In this document: positions 42,815 to 52,359 of the stretch, piece by piece
Numbering within the stretch: position 1 is the stretch's first letter
Layout: each line of letters begins with the position of its first letter
Source of the DNA: Arcobacter nitrofigilis DSM 7299
GTDB taxonomy: Bacteria; Campylobacterota; Campylobacteria; Campylobacterales; Arcobacteraceae
Assembly: GCF_000092245.1 (NCBI RefSeq)
Contig: NC_014166.1
Span: forward strand, 744,001 to 808,000
Direction: 5' to 3'
Length of the DNA: 64,000 bases
Notes under the pieces: generated by a model
Databases searched by the model: none
What the model was told of the DNA's origin: nothing
What the model saw: only the letters and a program-made list of their open reading frames with translations
Program-made: the position numbers and the translations under genes

Positions 42815-44857
42815 ATGCCCTTATCTAATCTAAACGAAGAACAATTAGCAGCTGCCACATGTAAACCAGGTTTTAACCTTATTATTGCAAGTGCAGGGAC
42901 TGGAAAAACATCCACTATAGTTGGAAGAATTGCTACATTAATCAATGGTGGAGTTAAACCTTCTGAAATAATACTTTTAACTTTTACAAATAAAGCTGCC
43001 CAAGAGATGGTACAAAGGGTTTCTAAATTTTTTGGAAAAGAGACAGCTGGCGCTATTATGGCTGGAACTTTTCATAGTGTTAGTTATAAATTAATAAAAC
43101 AATTACAAGTAAATATTACACTTAAACAACCAAATGAATTAAAAACACTTTTTAAATCTATTTATGAAAAAAGAGTCTTTTTTGAAAGGGATGATTCTAC
43201 AAGTCCTTATGATGGTGGTTATTTATATGATATTTATTCACTATATTTAAACTCTAAAAATAACGAAGAGTTTGGTGATTGGATAGTGGAAAAAAATGCT
43301 GGACATGAGATTTATACAGATATTTATGAAGATGTAATCAAAGAGTTTCATATATTAAAAAAAGAGTATGGTTATGCAAATTTTGATGATTTATTAACTA
43401 TTATGCTTGAATTACTTAAAACCAATGAGTTTGATTTTAAAGAGATACTTGTGGATGAATATCAAGATACTAACCCTTTACAAGGAAAATTACTAGAAGC
43501 TTTTAAGCCTAAGTCACTTTTTTGTGTGGGTGATTATGATCAAAGTATTTATGCTTTTAATGGTTCAGATATTGGGATTATTTCTACATTTGCAGATAGG
43601 TATGATGGGGCAAAAGTTTTTACTCTTAGAAAAAACTATCGTTCAACTAAACCTATTTTACAACTTGCAACAAAAGTAATTGAGCATAATGAAAGAATTT
43701 ATGATAAAAATCTTGAAGTGGTAAGACAAGATGCTGAATATTCACCTAGATTATTAACTTTTAGTGAGCTTTTTGATCAATATGAACATATCTCAAAACT
43801 TATAAGTCAAAGTACAACTCCACACAGTGATATAGCGATAATATTTAGAAATAATTCAAGTGCAGATGGTATAGAAGCAAACCTAAGAGAGTTTTCAATA
43901 CCTGCTAAAAGAAAAGGTGGAAAGAGTTTTTTTGAAGCTGCTGAGGTAAAATTTGTATTAGATATTATTACTTTAATGAAAAGTCACAATGACATGATGG
44001 CAGCCATCCATATTTTAGAGTATGGAAAAGGAATAGGGAAAGCCATTGCAAAAGATTTGTTTGATGCTTTGATGAAATTAGGTCATGGGGATTTATTTCA
44101 AGGTCTATTTAATCCAGACCCAAATATAAAAAATCCATATGAATCAACAAAAACTAAGAATATACAGCTAGGACTTTTTGATGATTTTGCAGAGTTAGGT
44201 TCTGTTTCTAAATTCAAAGATTGTGGTTTTGATGATAAGTTTTTAGGAAATCCAATTTTAAAACATCCAAAACTTAGTGTTGAAGGTGGAGAATTTTTAT
44301 TTGAATTTTATTTGATAGTAAAAGATTTAAAAAGAATAAAAAATCCAAGAAGTGCCATTGACCACATCTTCAAGTCAAATTTATATGACCACTTAATTGA
44401 AATGCTTTCTAACAAAAGAGCTACAAGAAAAGATGGACAAATCGACCCTGCTATGAAACAAACTTCAATTGTAAGAATAAATAGAAAAATAACTTTATTA
44501 AAATCTTTGTCTTATAATTATAGTGATATAGAAAAATTCATAAATGCCATGGTTTTAGGTGGTAGTGAAATGAGTGAAGGAGATGGCGTAAATTTACTTT
44601 CAGTTCATGCTTCTAAGGGCTTAGAATTTAAAGAAGTTTATGTAATAGATTTGATGAATGGAAGATTTCCAAATCAAAAATTAATAGCAAAAGGTGGAAG
44701 TATAGAAGAAGAGAGACGCCTATTTTATGTAGCTGTTACTAGGGCTAAAGATATTTTGTATCTATCTTATGCAAAGTATGATAAAGTAAAAAAATTAAGT
44801 TTTGTACATTCTCAATTTCTAAAAGAAGCAGGCTTAATAAAAGATGATACAGAATAA
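42815..44857 (+). CDS. UvrD/Rep-family ATP-dependent DNA helicase
   Basis: A 680-residue superfamily 1A helicase. Motifs are all visible: Q motif LNEEQLAAA, Walker A ASAGTGKTST at residues 25-34, LTFTNKAAQEM (Ia), ILVDEYQDTNPLQ (II), GDYDQSIYAFNG (III), LRKNYRST (IV), LSVHASKGLEFKEV (V) and AVTRAKDILYLSY (VI). Such enzymes unwind DNA in repair and at stalled forks. The ATG at 42815 directly follows an in-frame TAA and lacks a good Shine-Dalgarno, so translation may be weak. It stands alone. Confidence 0.95.
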   Translation: MPLSNLNEEQLAAATCKPGFNLIIASAGTGKTSTIVGRIATLINGGVKPSEIILLTFTNKAAQEMVQRVSKFFGKETAGAIMAGTFHSVSYKLIKQLQVNITLKQPNELKTLFKSIYEKRVFFERDDSTSPYDGGYLYDIYSLYLNSKNNEEFGDWIVEKNAGHEIYTDIYEDVIKEFHILKKEYGYANFDDLLTIMLELLKTNEFDFKEILVDEYQDTNPLQGKLLEAFKPKSLFCVGDYDQSIYAFNGSDIGIISTFADRYDGAKVFTLRKNYRSTKPILQLATKVIEHNERIYDKNLEVVRQDAEYSPRLLTFSELFDQYEHISKLISQSTTPHSDIAIIFRNNSSADGIEANLREFSIPAKRKGGKSFFEAAEVKFVLDIITLMKSHNDMMAAIHILEYGKGIGKAIAKDLFDALMKLGHGDLFQGLFNPDPNIKNPYESTKTKNIQLGLFDDFAELGSVSKFKDCGFDDKFLGNPILKHPKLSVEGGEFLFEFYLIVKDLKRIKNPRSAIDHIFKSNLYDHLIEMLSNKRATRKDGQIDPAMKQTSIVRINRKITLLKSLSYNYSDIEKFINAMVLGGSEMSEGDGVNLLSVHASKGLEFKEVYVIDLMNGRFPNQKLIAKGGSIEEERRLFYVAVTRAKDILYLSYAKYDKVKKLSFVHSQFLKEAGLIKDDTE

Positions 44858-44971
44858 TTATATCTTCAATAAATAAACTATTTTTAAGACTAAGTTAATA
44901 ATCAGTTAATTAGTAATAACATATTGTAAATTATAAATAAATTACTTTTAATTTTTTTAAGGTTATATAAT

Positions 44972-47689
44972 ATGAAACTTACTCTTTCAAAAATAAATTT
45001 TATAAATATTTTCTCTATAATAGTTGTATTTTCTATTATATTGGGTTTTTTTATTTATGAATTTAATCAAGAGTTATATGAAAAAAAAGTAGTTTCACTT
45101 GAAAAAAGTTATTTCAAAAAAAATAAAGCAATAATTAAAAATGAAATAGAAAGAGCTATAAAAAGAATAGAAGTAATAAATAACTTAATTTATGAAAAAA
45201 ATGAATCTATTTTAAAAGAAAAAGTAAGTTTTGTTAAGAATCTATTTGATTCAAATAAAGAAAAAAATTTTAATATTGTTTTATCTAAATATAAAAAGGA
45301 ATTAAATCTATTTAAATGGGATAATGGAACAGGTTATTTTTATATATTTGATAAAAATGGAAAAATCTTATACCATGGTGGCAATAAAAAATATGTAAAT
45401 ACTAATGTATTTGAATCATCTAAAACGAATAAAGAGTTATATGATTTTTTAAAAGAGACTTTGATTTTAGATGAGAATTATGGTTCTTATAAATGGTATA
45501 AACCAAATGAAAGTCCAAAGGAAATCTTTACAAAATATGTTTATATAAAAAAAGATGAAAAATATGATGTATATATAGCAGCAGGTGTTTATAAGAAAGA
45601 AATTGATAAAAAAGTTCAAAAATTAATTTTTGAGGAATTCAAAAAAGATAAATTTGGCGATAATAAATACGGCTATTTTTGGATATTGGGATTAGATAAA
45701 GTTATGAAAATGCATGCACTTAGTCCTGAACTTGAAGGTAAAATAAATAATCATGTTCTTTCTATAAAAGGAAAAGTTCTTAATGATATTGCTATTAAAA
45801 AAGCTTTAGATGGTGGAGGTTATATTAATTATAAATGGATAAGACCAGATACAAAAAAAGAGGATGAAAAGTTTTCTTATGTAAAATTAATACCAAAATG
45901 GAATTTGCTTATTGGGGCAGGATTTTATATCACAGAGCTACAAGATATATTAAAAGAAGAAAAAAAATCACTTAGAGAATTATCTAATGAATATTTATCA
46001 AAAGTTTTTGTTGTTCTTATTATTTTAATTACTATATCTTTATTTATTGCAAGGTATCTCTCTGTAAAAATTCATAATGTTGAAAATGAAAGAGAAGAAC
46101 ATATGAATATGCTAAAACAATATAAACTTTTATTAGATAGAAGTTCTGTTGTTTCTAAGACTGATAAAGATGGAATTATCACTTATGTAAATGATAGTTT
46201 TGAAAAAACAAGTGGATATAATAAAAATGAACTTATAGGCATAAGCCATAAAATAATTGCTCACCCAGATACTCCACGAAGTCAATCTAAAAAATTATGG
46301 GATACTATTTTAAAAGGTAAGATTTGGAAAGGTATTCTTAAAAATAAAAGAAAAGATGGTGTTAGTTACTATAATAGTATTACTATTATTCCAATAAAAG
46401 ATTCCCAAGGAAATATAAAAGAGTTTATATCAGCAGGTACAATAGTTACTGAACTAATTGAAAATCGATCAAAACTAAAAAATCTATTTAAAACTGATGC
46501 TTTAACAGGTTTAGGAAATAGAGTAAGCTTAATTGATCATATTTCTAAACAACAAAATGGAACTTTGGCACTAATAAATATTGATAGATTTAAAGAGATA
46601 AATGATAGTCATAGTCATGTTATTGGAGATAAAGTAATAACATCTTTATCTGATAGATTATTTAGGTATTTTAATGATAAGGGTTATGATTTATATAGAT
46701 TACAATCTGATATTTTTGCACTTTTTACAGTTAATAAAGATAGAAGAATAGATGATATAAATGAATTCATGAATACTCTAGGTAAAGAGCCATATATTAT
46801 TGGTAAAGAAACATTTATACTTACATATACTTGTGGTATTGCTTCTAATAGTGAAAATTTATTAACTTATGCAGATATTGCATTAACTGAAGCTAAGAAT
46901 AAAAAAGTAAAAATAAAAGAGTATAACAATTCAATGAAAAATATTGAAGAGTTTAAAAATAATTTATTGTGGGTTGAAAGATTACATCTTGCAATAAAAG
47001 AAAATAGAATTTTCCCACATTATCAGCCAATATATAATTATAAAACTGGAAAAATTGATAAATATGAAGCTTTGATGAGGTTATATCTTGATGGAAAAAT
47101 TATATATCCAAATGAATATTTAGATATTGCAAAAAAAACAAAGTTGTACCCAGAATTAACATATAAAATGGTGGAAGAAGTAATTAGTAAGTTTTCAACG
47201 AATAACTATGAATTCTCACTTAATTTATGTATAGAAGACTTGATGAATGAAGAATTGATGATATATGTATTTGATTATGCTGAACAAAAAGGCGTGTTTA
47301 AAAGAATGGTTTTAGAAATTGTTGAATCAGAAGAGATAGATGATAGTGATTATATAAATAAACTTCTTAGAAGATTTAAAGAGGAGGGTGTAAAAATTGC
47401 CATAGATGATTTTGGTAGCGGTTATTCAAATTATGATTATTTGATTAAGTTACAAGCAGATTATCTAAAAATCGATGGTTCAATTATAAAATTAATTGAA
47501 AATGATATTAGAACACAAAATGTTGTAAAATCAATTTTTGAGTTTGCACAAAAATCTAATATAAAAGTTATTGCAGAGTTTGTAAGTAATGAAAATATAG
47601 ATAAAATCCTAAGAGAGATAGGCATAGACTATGCTCAAGGTTTTTATTATGGAAAACCAGAAGCTAAACTAATAGATGAAATAAATTAA
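44972..47689 (+). CDS. Double-Cache, PAS, degenerate GGDEF and EAL membrane protein
   Basis: A 905-residue signalling protein. A membrane helix (about 10-30), two Cache subdomains in the periplasm (about 55-195 and 210-325), a second helix (about 345-365), a PAS domain (about 385-495) with ITYVNDSFEKTSGYNKNELI, a GGDEF-type domain (about 505-655) and an EAL domain (about 660-900). RLQSDIF takes the place of RxGGDEF, so cyclase activity is unlikely. The EAL domain has EALMR, EIVESEE, DDFGSGYSN, KIDGSIIK and GKPE, consistent with phosphodiesterase activity. The same deviations occur in the EAL response regulator at 27869-29503. It ends four bases into a convergent diguanylate cyclase gene. Confidence 0.9.
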   Translation: MKLTLSKINFINIFSIIVVFSIILGFFIYEFNQELYEKKVVSLEKSYFKKNKAIIKNEIERAIKRIEVINNLIYEKNESILKEKVSFVKNLFDSNKEKNFNIVLSKYKKELNLFKWDNGTGYFYIFDKNGKILYHGGNKKYVNTNVFESSKTNKELYDFLKETLILDENYGSYKWYKPNESPKEIFTKYVYIKKDEKYDVYIAAGVYKKEIDKKVQKLIFEEFKKDKFGDNKYGYFWILGLDKVMKMHALSPELEGKINNHVLSIKGKVLNDIAIKKALDGGGYINYKWIRPDTKKEDEKFSYVKLIPKWNLLIGAGFYITELQDILKEEKKSLRELSNEYLSKVFVVLIILITISLFIARYLSVKIHNVENEREEHMNMLKQYKLLLDRSSVVSKTDKDGIITYVNDSFEKTSGYNKNELIGISHKIIAHPDTPRSQSKKLWDTILKGKIWKGILKNKRKDGVSYYNSITIIPIKDSQGNIKEFISAGTIVTELIENRSKLKNLFKTDALTGLGNRVSLIDHISKQQNGTLALINIDRFKEINDSHSHVIGDKVITSLSDRLFRYFNDKGYDLYRLQSDIFALFTVNKDRRIDDINEFMNTLGKEPYIIGKETFILTYTCGIASNSENLLTYADIALTEAKNKKVKIKEYNNSMKNIEEFKNNLLWVERLHLAIKENRIFPHYQPIYNYKTGKIDKYEALMRLYLDGKIIYPNEYLDIAKKTKLYPELTYKMVEEVISKFSTNNYEFSLNLCIEDLMNEELMIYVFDYAEQKGVFKRMVLEIVESEEIDDSDYINKLLRRFKEEGVKIAIDDFGSGYSNYDYLIKLQADYLKIDGSIIKLIENDIRTQNVVKSIFEFAQKSNIKVIAEFVSNENIDKILREIGIDYAQGFYYGKPEAKLIDEIN

Positions 47690-48810
47690 GATATTCTACC
47701 TCTTACTCTATTTTTACCTTTACTTTTTGCATCATAAAGCATATCATCTGCACTTTTGATTATTTCATCGATTGTATATGCATTAGTCGAATCGCTAACT
47801 CCAAAACTAGCAGTAATAAATAGTTCTGAATAAGGTACTCTTATTACCAAGTTTTCAATTATTTTTCTTATATCTTCTGCAATAGGTATTGTTGAGTCTA
47901 TTTTTTTGTAAGGTAGGGCAATGATAAACTCTTCTCCTCCTAGTCTTCCAAATATAGCATCATCACTTAAATAATTACTTATAGTTTTTGCAAAAAGTTT
48001 TAAAACCTTATCTCCCATCTCATGTCCATAAGTATCATTAAAATTTTTAAAGTTATCAATATCAATCATTATTATGCTCATGGGTTTATGTGCTTTTTTT
48101 AGATTCTGGAATAGGGAATTCGCATGTAAAAAGAAACTTCTTCTATTTTTTATTTGAGTTAGATAATCTGTATGTGCTAAATCGAAAAGTCTAAGATTAA
48201 CTTTTTCTAACTCTTTTATAGTATGAGAAATTTGACTTGTTCTTTCCTTTACTTTTTCTTCTAATTTATCATTAATTACTAATATATGTCTTTGATATGA
48301 ATTAGTAATGATTATAGTTAGTATTAAAAAAACAATTGATAAAGATGAAAAAATTTGGATTGAATTTTTGCTTGTGATTATTATATTTTCTTTTGATTTT
48401 GTTTTGATGTGTAATATAATTTTGTTATTTATATCAAAAAAATGAAGGTCATTTATTAAATATAGATTCAAATAATAAGTAACTATTTTGATTCTTTCTT
48501 TATTTAGTTTTTTACTATTTACTGTAGTTTTTATCAGGCATTCATCAAAATGGTTTTCACACAATTTTTTAACTTCTTGATAGTAAGAATTTTCTTTTAT
48601 ATTAGTATTATGGGTAGAAATATTTAAGGCATAAATAAAGTTTTTTATATCTTTATTATTTTGTTTTTCTTCAATATCTTTATATATTCCCATAGAATAA
48701 TTGTAACAAATATATAGGAACAAAAAAGTAATAATTACTAGAGGTAATAAGAATACAATAGTTTTGTCTTTTAATAATTTTTTCATGCCAACCTTACAAT
48801 TTAAAAGCAA
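47686..48810 (-). CDS. Membrane diguanylate cyclase
   Basis: A 374-residue protein. Two membrane helices (about 14-36 and 150-172) flank a periplasmic region of about 110 residues with no recognised fold and several Cys residues. A short coiled coil leads to a GGDEF domain (about 205-372) with an intact active site GRLGGEEFIIALP near residue 290 and the metal Asp in MIIMDIDNFKNFND-type sequence near 247 (IMIDIDNFKNFNDTYGHE). It should make c-di-GMP. It is convergent with, and overlaps, the EAL protein gene that may remove the product. Confidence 0.93.
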   Translation of the reverse strand: MLLNCKVGMKKLLKDKTIVFLLPLVIITFLFLYICYNYSMGIYKDIEEKQNNKDIKNFIYALNISTHNTNIKENSYYQEVKKLCENHFDECLIKTTVNSKKLNKERIKIVTYYLNLYLINDLHFFDINNKIILHIKTKSKENIIITSKNSIQIFSSLSIVFLILTIIITNSYQRHILVINDKLEEKVKERTSQISHTIKELEKVNLRLFDLAHTDYLTQIKNRRSFFLHANSLFQNLKKAHKPMSIIMIDIDNFKNFNDTYGHEMGDKVLKLFAKTISNYLSDDAIFGRLGGEEFIIALPYKKIDSTIPIAEDIRKIIENLVIRVPYSELFITASFGVSDSTNAYTIDEIIKSADDMLYDAKSKGKNRVRGRIS

Positions 48811-48889
48811 TTATTATACTACTTTTATGTTTAAAAATACTTTTTACTTTTATTAATCTTTTCTATACACAAAAAAAGGTATAATCGCG

Positions 48890-48895
48890 TAATTT
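48890..48895 (+). promoter_or_regulatory. -10 element of valS
   Basis: TATAAT preceded by GG, 19 bases before the start at 48914. The short leader contains GATAGG as ribosome site. Confidence 0.55.
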
Positions 48896-48913
48896 TGATA
48901 AATAGGATAGTTT

Positions 48914-51562
48914 ATGAGTGAAAAGTATGAACCTTCAATTGTAGAAGATAAATTTTATAAAATATGGGAAGATAGAGGTTACTTTGAAATAGATGGTAAC
49001 AAAAACATACAAGAAGATGGGAAAAATTTCTCAATAATGATGCCACCTCCAAATGTAACAGGAAGCTTACATATTGGACATGCCTTGACATTTACATTAC
49101 AAGATATTATTACAAGATATAAAAGAATGGATGGCTTTAAAGCTTTATGGCAACCAGGAACTGATCATGCTGGAATTGCAACACAAAATGTTGTTGAAAA
49201 ACAATTATTAGCAGAAGGTACTACAAAAGAAGAAATTGGAAGAGAAAAGTTTTTACAAAGAGCTTGGAAACAAAAAGAGACTAGTGGTGGAAATATTGTT
49301 CACCAAATGAGAAAATTAGGAGTTACTCCTGCTTGGAAACGTGAACGATTTACTATGGATGAAGGTTTACAAGAAGCAGTAAAAGAGGCTTTTGTATCTT
49401 TATATAATGAAGGTCATATTACTCAAAATAATTATATGGTAAATTGGTGTACTCATGATGGTGCCCTATCAGATATTGAAGTTGAGCATGAAGAAGTTAA
49501 TGGTAAGTTTTATCATATGATTTATAAATTTGCAGATGGAAGTGGTGAACTTCAAGTTGCAACTACAAGACCTGAAACATATTTTGGAGATACTGCAATC
49601 ATGGTTCATCCTGATGATTCAAGATATACTGATATTGTAGGAAAAGAAGTACTTCTTCCTTTAACTAATAGAAAAATAAAAGTTATCACAGACTCTTATG
49701 TTGATATGGAATTTGGAACAGGTGTTGTAAAAGTTACTCCTGCCCATGATCAAAATGACTACGAAGTAGGTAAAAGACACGATTTAGAGTTTATTAAAGT
49801 ATTTGATGAAAAAGGTATTTTAAATGAATACTGTGGAGAGTTTGCTGGACTTGAAAGATTGGAAGCTAGAAAACCAATCGTAGAAAAACTACAGGCTGAA
49901 GGTTATATAGTAAAAATAGATGAGCATGTTCACCAAGTAGGGCATTGTTATAGATGTAAGAATATCGTTGAGCCATTTATCTCTCAACAATGGTTCTTAA
50001 GCTCAGATATGGCTCAAGAATCTATTAGAAAGACAAAAGAGACTACAAAAGAGCGAGCAGCTTCTGGAGAGCACAATGGGACATTATTTCATCCAGCACA
50101 TTGGATAAACTCATATACAGCTTGGATGGATGAGTTAAGACCTTGGTGTATTTCTAGACAGCTTTGGTGGGGACATAGAATTCCTGTGTTTACATGTGAT
50201 GATTGTGGTCATCAATGGGCAGATAAAGCTGATGAGCCAGAAGCTTGTCCAAAATGTAAAAGTAAAAAATATACTCAGGATCCAGATGTTCTTGATACTT
50301 GGTTCTCTTCTGCTTTATGGGCAATGTCACCTTTAGGTTGGGGGAATAATGGAAAACTAGAAGATTTATATAACTCTACTGATGAAGCTGATTTTTATCC
50401 AAATTCTTTATTAATCACTGGTTTTGATATTATGTTTTTCTGGGTAGCTAGAATGATGATGATGGGTGAACACTTTAAAAAAGAGTTACCATTTGAAGAT
50501 ATTTATATGCATGCTCTTGTAAGAGATGAACATGGTGCAAAAATGTCTAAAAGTAAAGGAAATGTAATCGACCCACTTGATATGGTTGAAGAACATTCTG
50601 CTGATATTATTAGATTTACACTTGCATACTTAGCAGTTCAAGGAAGAGATATAAAACTTGGAGCTAAAAATTTAGAGCAGTTTAGAAACTTCACAAATAA
50701 ACTTTACAATGCCTCAAACTTTTTACAACTAAATGTTGATACTTTCCCTGATTTAAAAGATATAGAAATCAAAACACCACTTGGTATTTATATGCAAAGT
50801 AGATTAAGTGATGCAGTTGATGAAGTAAGAGCAACCCTTGATACTTTCAAATTCAATGAAGCAGCTTCTATTCTTTATAAATTTGTATGGAATGAGTTTT
50901 GTGATTGGGGTATTGAGTATGCAAAAGCGAGTAAAGACTCAGTTGTAGAACTTGGAGCAATATTTAAAGAAACACTAAAAATGGTAAGTCCATTTATGCC
51001 ATTTATTTCTGACTTTTTATATCATAAGTTAAGTGGAACTTCTTTAGAAGAGGGTGAATCTTTGATGATAACAAACTTCCCTAAAGAAATAGCAAAAAAT
51101 CAAGAAATGGAAAATATGTTTGCCATCATTGAAGAAGCAATTGTAGCAATAAGAAGAGCAAAAGTTATCATAGATATGGGTAACAGTAAAATCGCAAAAG
51201 CTTATATCAAACTTGATAAAACTATTGATAAAGATGTAGCAAAACCATTTATAGAAAAACTTAGCAAGTGTGAAAATATAGAGTTCGTAGATGCAAAACA
51301 AGAAAACTCTATAACAGATGTATCTGATAACTTAGAAGTTTACTTACCAACTGGTGAGATTGATATGACTCCTATTATTAATAAACTAACTCGTCAAAAA
51401 GAGAAGTTAGAAAAAGAGATAGCAAAACTATCTGGAATGTTATCAAATGAAAGATTTGTAGCAAATGCTCCTGCTAATGTTATTGAAGAGAATAGGGCGG
51501 GGTTGTCTTCTGCTGGAGAGAAACTTGTGAAAGTAGAAGCTGAACTTAAGTCTTTGAGTTAG
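48914..51562 (+). CDS. valS: Valyl-tRNA synthetase
   Basis: Class I synthetase of 882 residues that charges tRNA-Val and edits threonine. HIGH is in PPPNVTGSLHIGHAL near residue 42-56, and KMSKS in GAKMSKSKGNVIDPLDMV near 540. RPETYFGDTAIMVHP near 218 marks the editing domain, and LDTWFSSALW and FDIMFFWVARMM the catalytic core. The C-terminal coiled-coil tRNA arm (about 815-880) is present. A hairpin 22 bases after the stop ends the unit. Confidence 0.98.
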   Translation: MSEKYEPSIVEDKFYKIWEDRGYFEIDGNKNIQEDGKNFSIMMPPPNVTGSLHIGHALTFTLQDIITRYKRMDGFKALWQPGTDHAGIATQNVVEKQLLAEGTTKEEIGREKFLQRAWKQKETSGGNIVHQMRKLGVTPAWKRERFTMDEGLQEAVKEAFVSLYNEGHITQNNYMVNWCTHDGALSDIEVEHEEVNGKFYHMIYKFADGSGELQVATTRPETYFGDTAIMVHPDDSRYTDIVGKEVLLPLTNRKIKVITDSYVDMEFGTGVVKVTPAHDQNDYEVGKRHDLEFIKVFDEKGILNEYCGEFAGLERLEARKPIVEKLQAEGYIVKIDEHVHQVGHCYRCKNIVEPFISQQWFLSSDMAQESIRKTKETTKERAASGEHNGTLFHPAHWINSYTAWMDELRPWCISRQLWWGHRIPVFTCDDCGHQWADKADEPEACPKCKSKKYTQDPDVLDTWFSSALWAMSPLGWGNNGKLEDLYNSTDEADFYPNSLLITGFDIMFFWVARMMMMGEHFKKELPFEDIYMHALVRDEHGAKMSKSKGNVIDPLDMVEEHSADIIRFTLAYLAVQGRDIKLGAKNLEQFRNFTNKLYNASNFLQLNVDTFPDLKDIEIKTPLGIYMQSRLSDAVDEVRATLDTFKFNEAASILYKFVWNEFCDWGIEYAKASKDSVVELGAIFKETLKMVSPFMPFISDFLYHKLSGTSLEEGESLMITNFPKEIAKNQEMENMFAIIEEAIVAIRRAKVIIDMGNSKIAKAYIKLDKTIDKDVAKPFIEKLSKCENIEFVDAKQENSITDVSDNLEVYLPTGEIDMTPIINKLTRQKEKLEKEIAKLSGMLSNERFVANAPANVIEENRAGLSSAGEKLVKVEAELKSLS

Positions 51563-51574
51563 GAAATAAAACTC

Positions 51575-52160
51575 TCCTCTCATGAAGACTTAGCAGTCTT
51601 CACTTTTCTTACTTTTTGATCTCGAAAAAGTAAGCAAAAAAGACTGCCGAATTGATGAAGGCAAAGCTACCTTCCAGTTATATATTTATTTTCTGCCCTG
51701 CAAAACTCACTAAAGAGTGCATTTAGCACTCTTCTTAACGTTCAAACAGTTTCGGGCTTTACCGAAAATAAATATTTACCTTCCAGCTTCATCAAAGGCA
51801 GAAAGAAATACCTATAGTTCAAATTTTTATTTATAAAGTAATATATAGACACCAAATAATATTGCTACATCTACAGAAGCCGAGCGTTTATTTTTCTTTT
51901 TTCTAAATAAGATTGGTAACTGTCTGAGTGTTTAAAAGTTGCTAAACGCAAGTTTTAATAAGCGAGTTTTACCAATCAGAAAAGATAAAAATAATAAGTG
52001 AGGGAACCCGAAGGGCTTCGCAGCCGTAGTTGTTTTTCTCAAAGAGAGTGCAAGCACAAGGCTTACTTTTCGTCAATACATGCGGGAACGAAGTGACTAA
52101 ATCCTGAAAGGTAAAAGTAAGAAAGCGAAGAGGTTTACCTCTTCAAGAGAGAATAAATAA
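51575..52160. repeat. Gene-free block dense in inverted repeats
   Basis: No plausible coding region was found here. The block appears richer in G+C than its surroundings and holds many perfect inverted repeats: CTTACTTTTT/AAAAAGTAAG (51608-51634), ATATTTATTTTC/GAAAATAAATAT (51682-51693 with 51764-51775), AAGAGTGC/GCACTCTT (about 51713-51733) inside the latter, GATTGGTAA/TTACCAATC (about 51911 and 51969), CTTACTTTT/AAAAGTAAG (about 52062 and 52112) and GAAGAGGT/ACCTCTTC (52127-52144). The octamer CCTTCCAG occurs twice. The pattern suggests one or two copies of a structured dispersed repeat, or a non-coding RNA. A shorter similar segment is at 59126-59176. Confidence 0.6.
51584..51606 (+). terminator. 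Hairpin after valS
   Basis: GAAGACT (51584-51590) pairs with AGTCTTC (51595-51601) around TAGC, followed by ACTTTT. It is also the left edge of the repeat-rich block that follows. Confidence 0.6.
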
Positions 52161-52164
52161 TAAT

Positions 52165-52184
52165 AAAGAAGATTTAACTTCTTT
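52165..52184 (-). terminator. Terminator of the SQR-like operon
   Basis: AAAGAAG and CTTCTTT form a 7-bp stem around ATTTAA seven bases after the stop of the 50-residue gene. The minus strand continues with TATTATTATT. Confidence 0.6.
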
Positions 52185-52190
52185 ATTAAC

Positions 52191-52343
52191 TTAGTGCGAT
52201 TTTCTTACAACCAATATCATCTTAATATTAATCACAATAAATCTAACGATTTGCCATAAGATACAAGTTCTCATAAATCTCACAAACCTACTTGGTTTTG
52301 GTGGATAGTATGCTTGTTCATAAGGTTTAGTATTTTTATTCAT
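52191..52343 (-). CDS. 50-residue basic amphipathic protein next to the SQR-like enzyme
   Basis: ATG at 52343 opens 50 codons and ends at TAA 52191. GGAGAAA precedes the start. The sequence begins MNKNTKPYEQAYYPPKPS, continues with Arg-rich RFVRFMRT, then a hydrophobic stretch (ILWQIVRFIVINIKMILVV) and ends RKSH. It looks like a small membrane-associated helix with basic flanks. The gene starts 16 bases after the flavoprotein stop, so the two are co-transcribed, and it is followed by a terminator. A membrane tether or quinone-site partner for the flavoprotein is an inference from context. Confidence 0.68.
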   Translation of the reverse strand: MNKNTKPYEQAYYPPKPSRFVRFMRTCILWQIVRFIVINIKMILVVRKSH

Positions 52344-52359
52344 AATAATATTTCTCCTT

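Noticed and set aside
51575-52160. CRISPR array or insertion sequence in the gene-free block
   Set aside because: Repeats are inverted and unequal, with no regular spacers, no transposase and no terminal target duplication that I could see.
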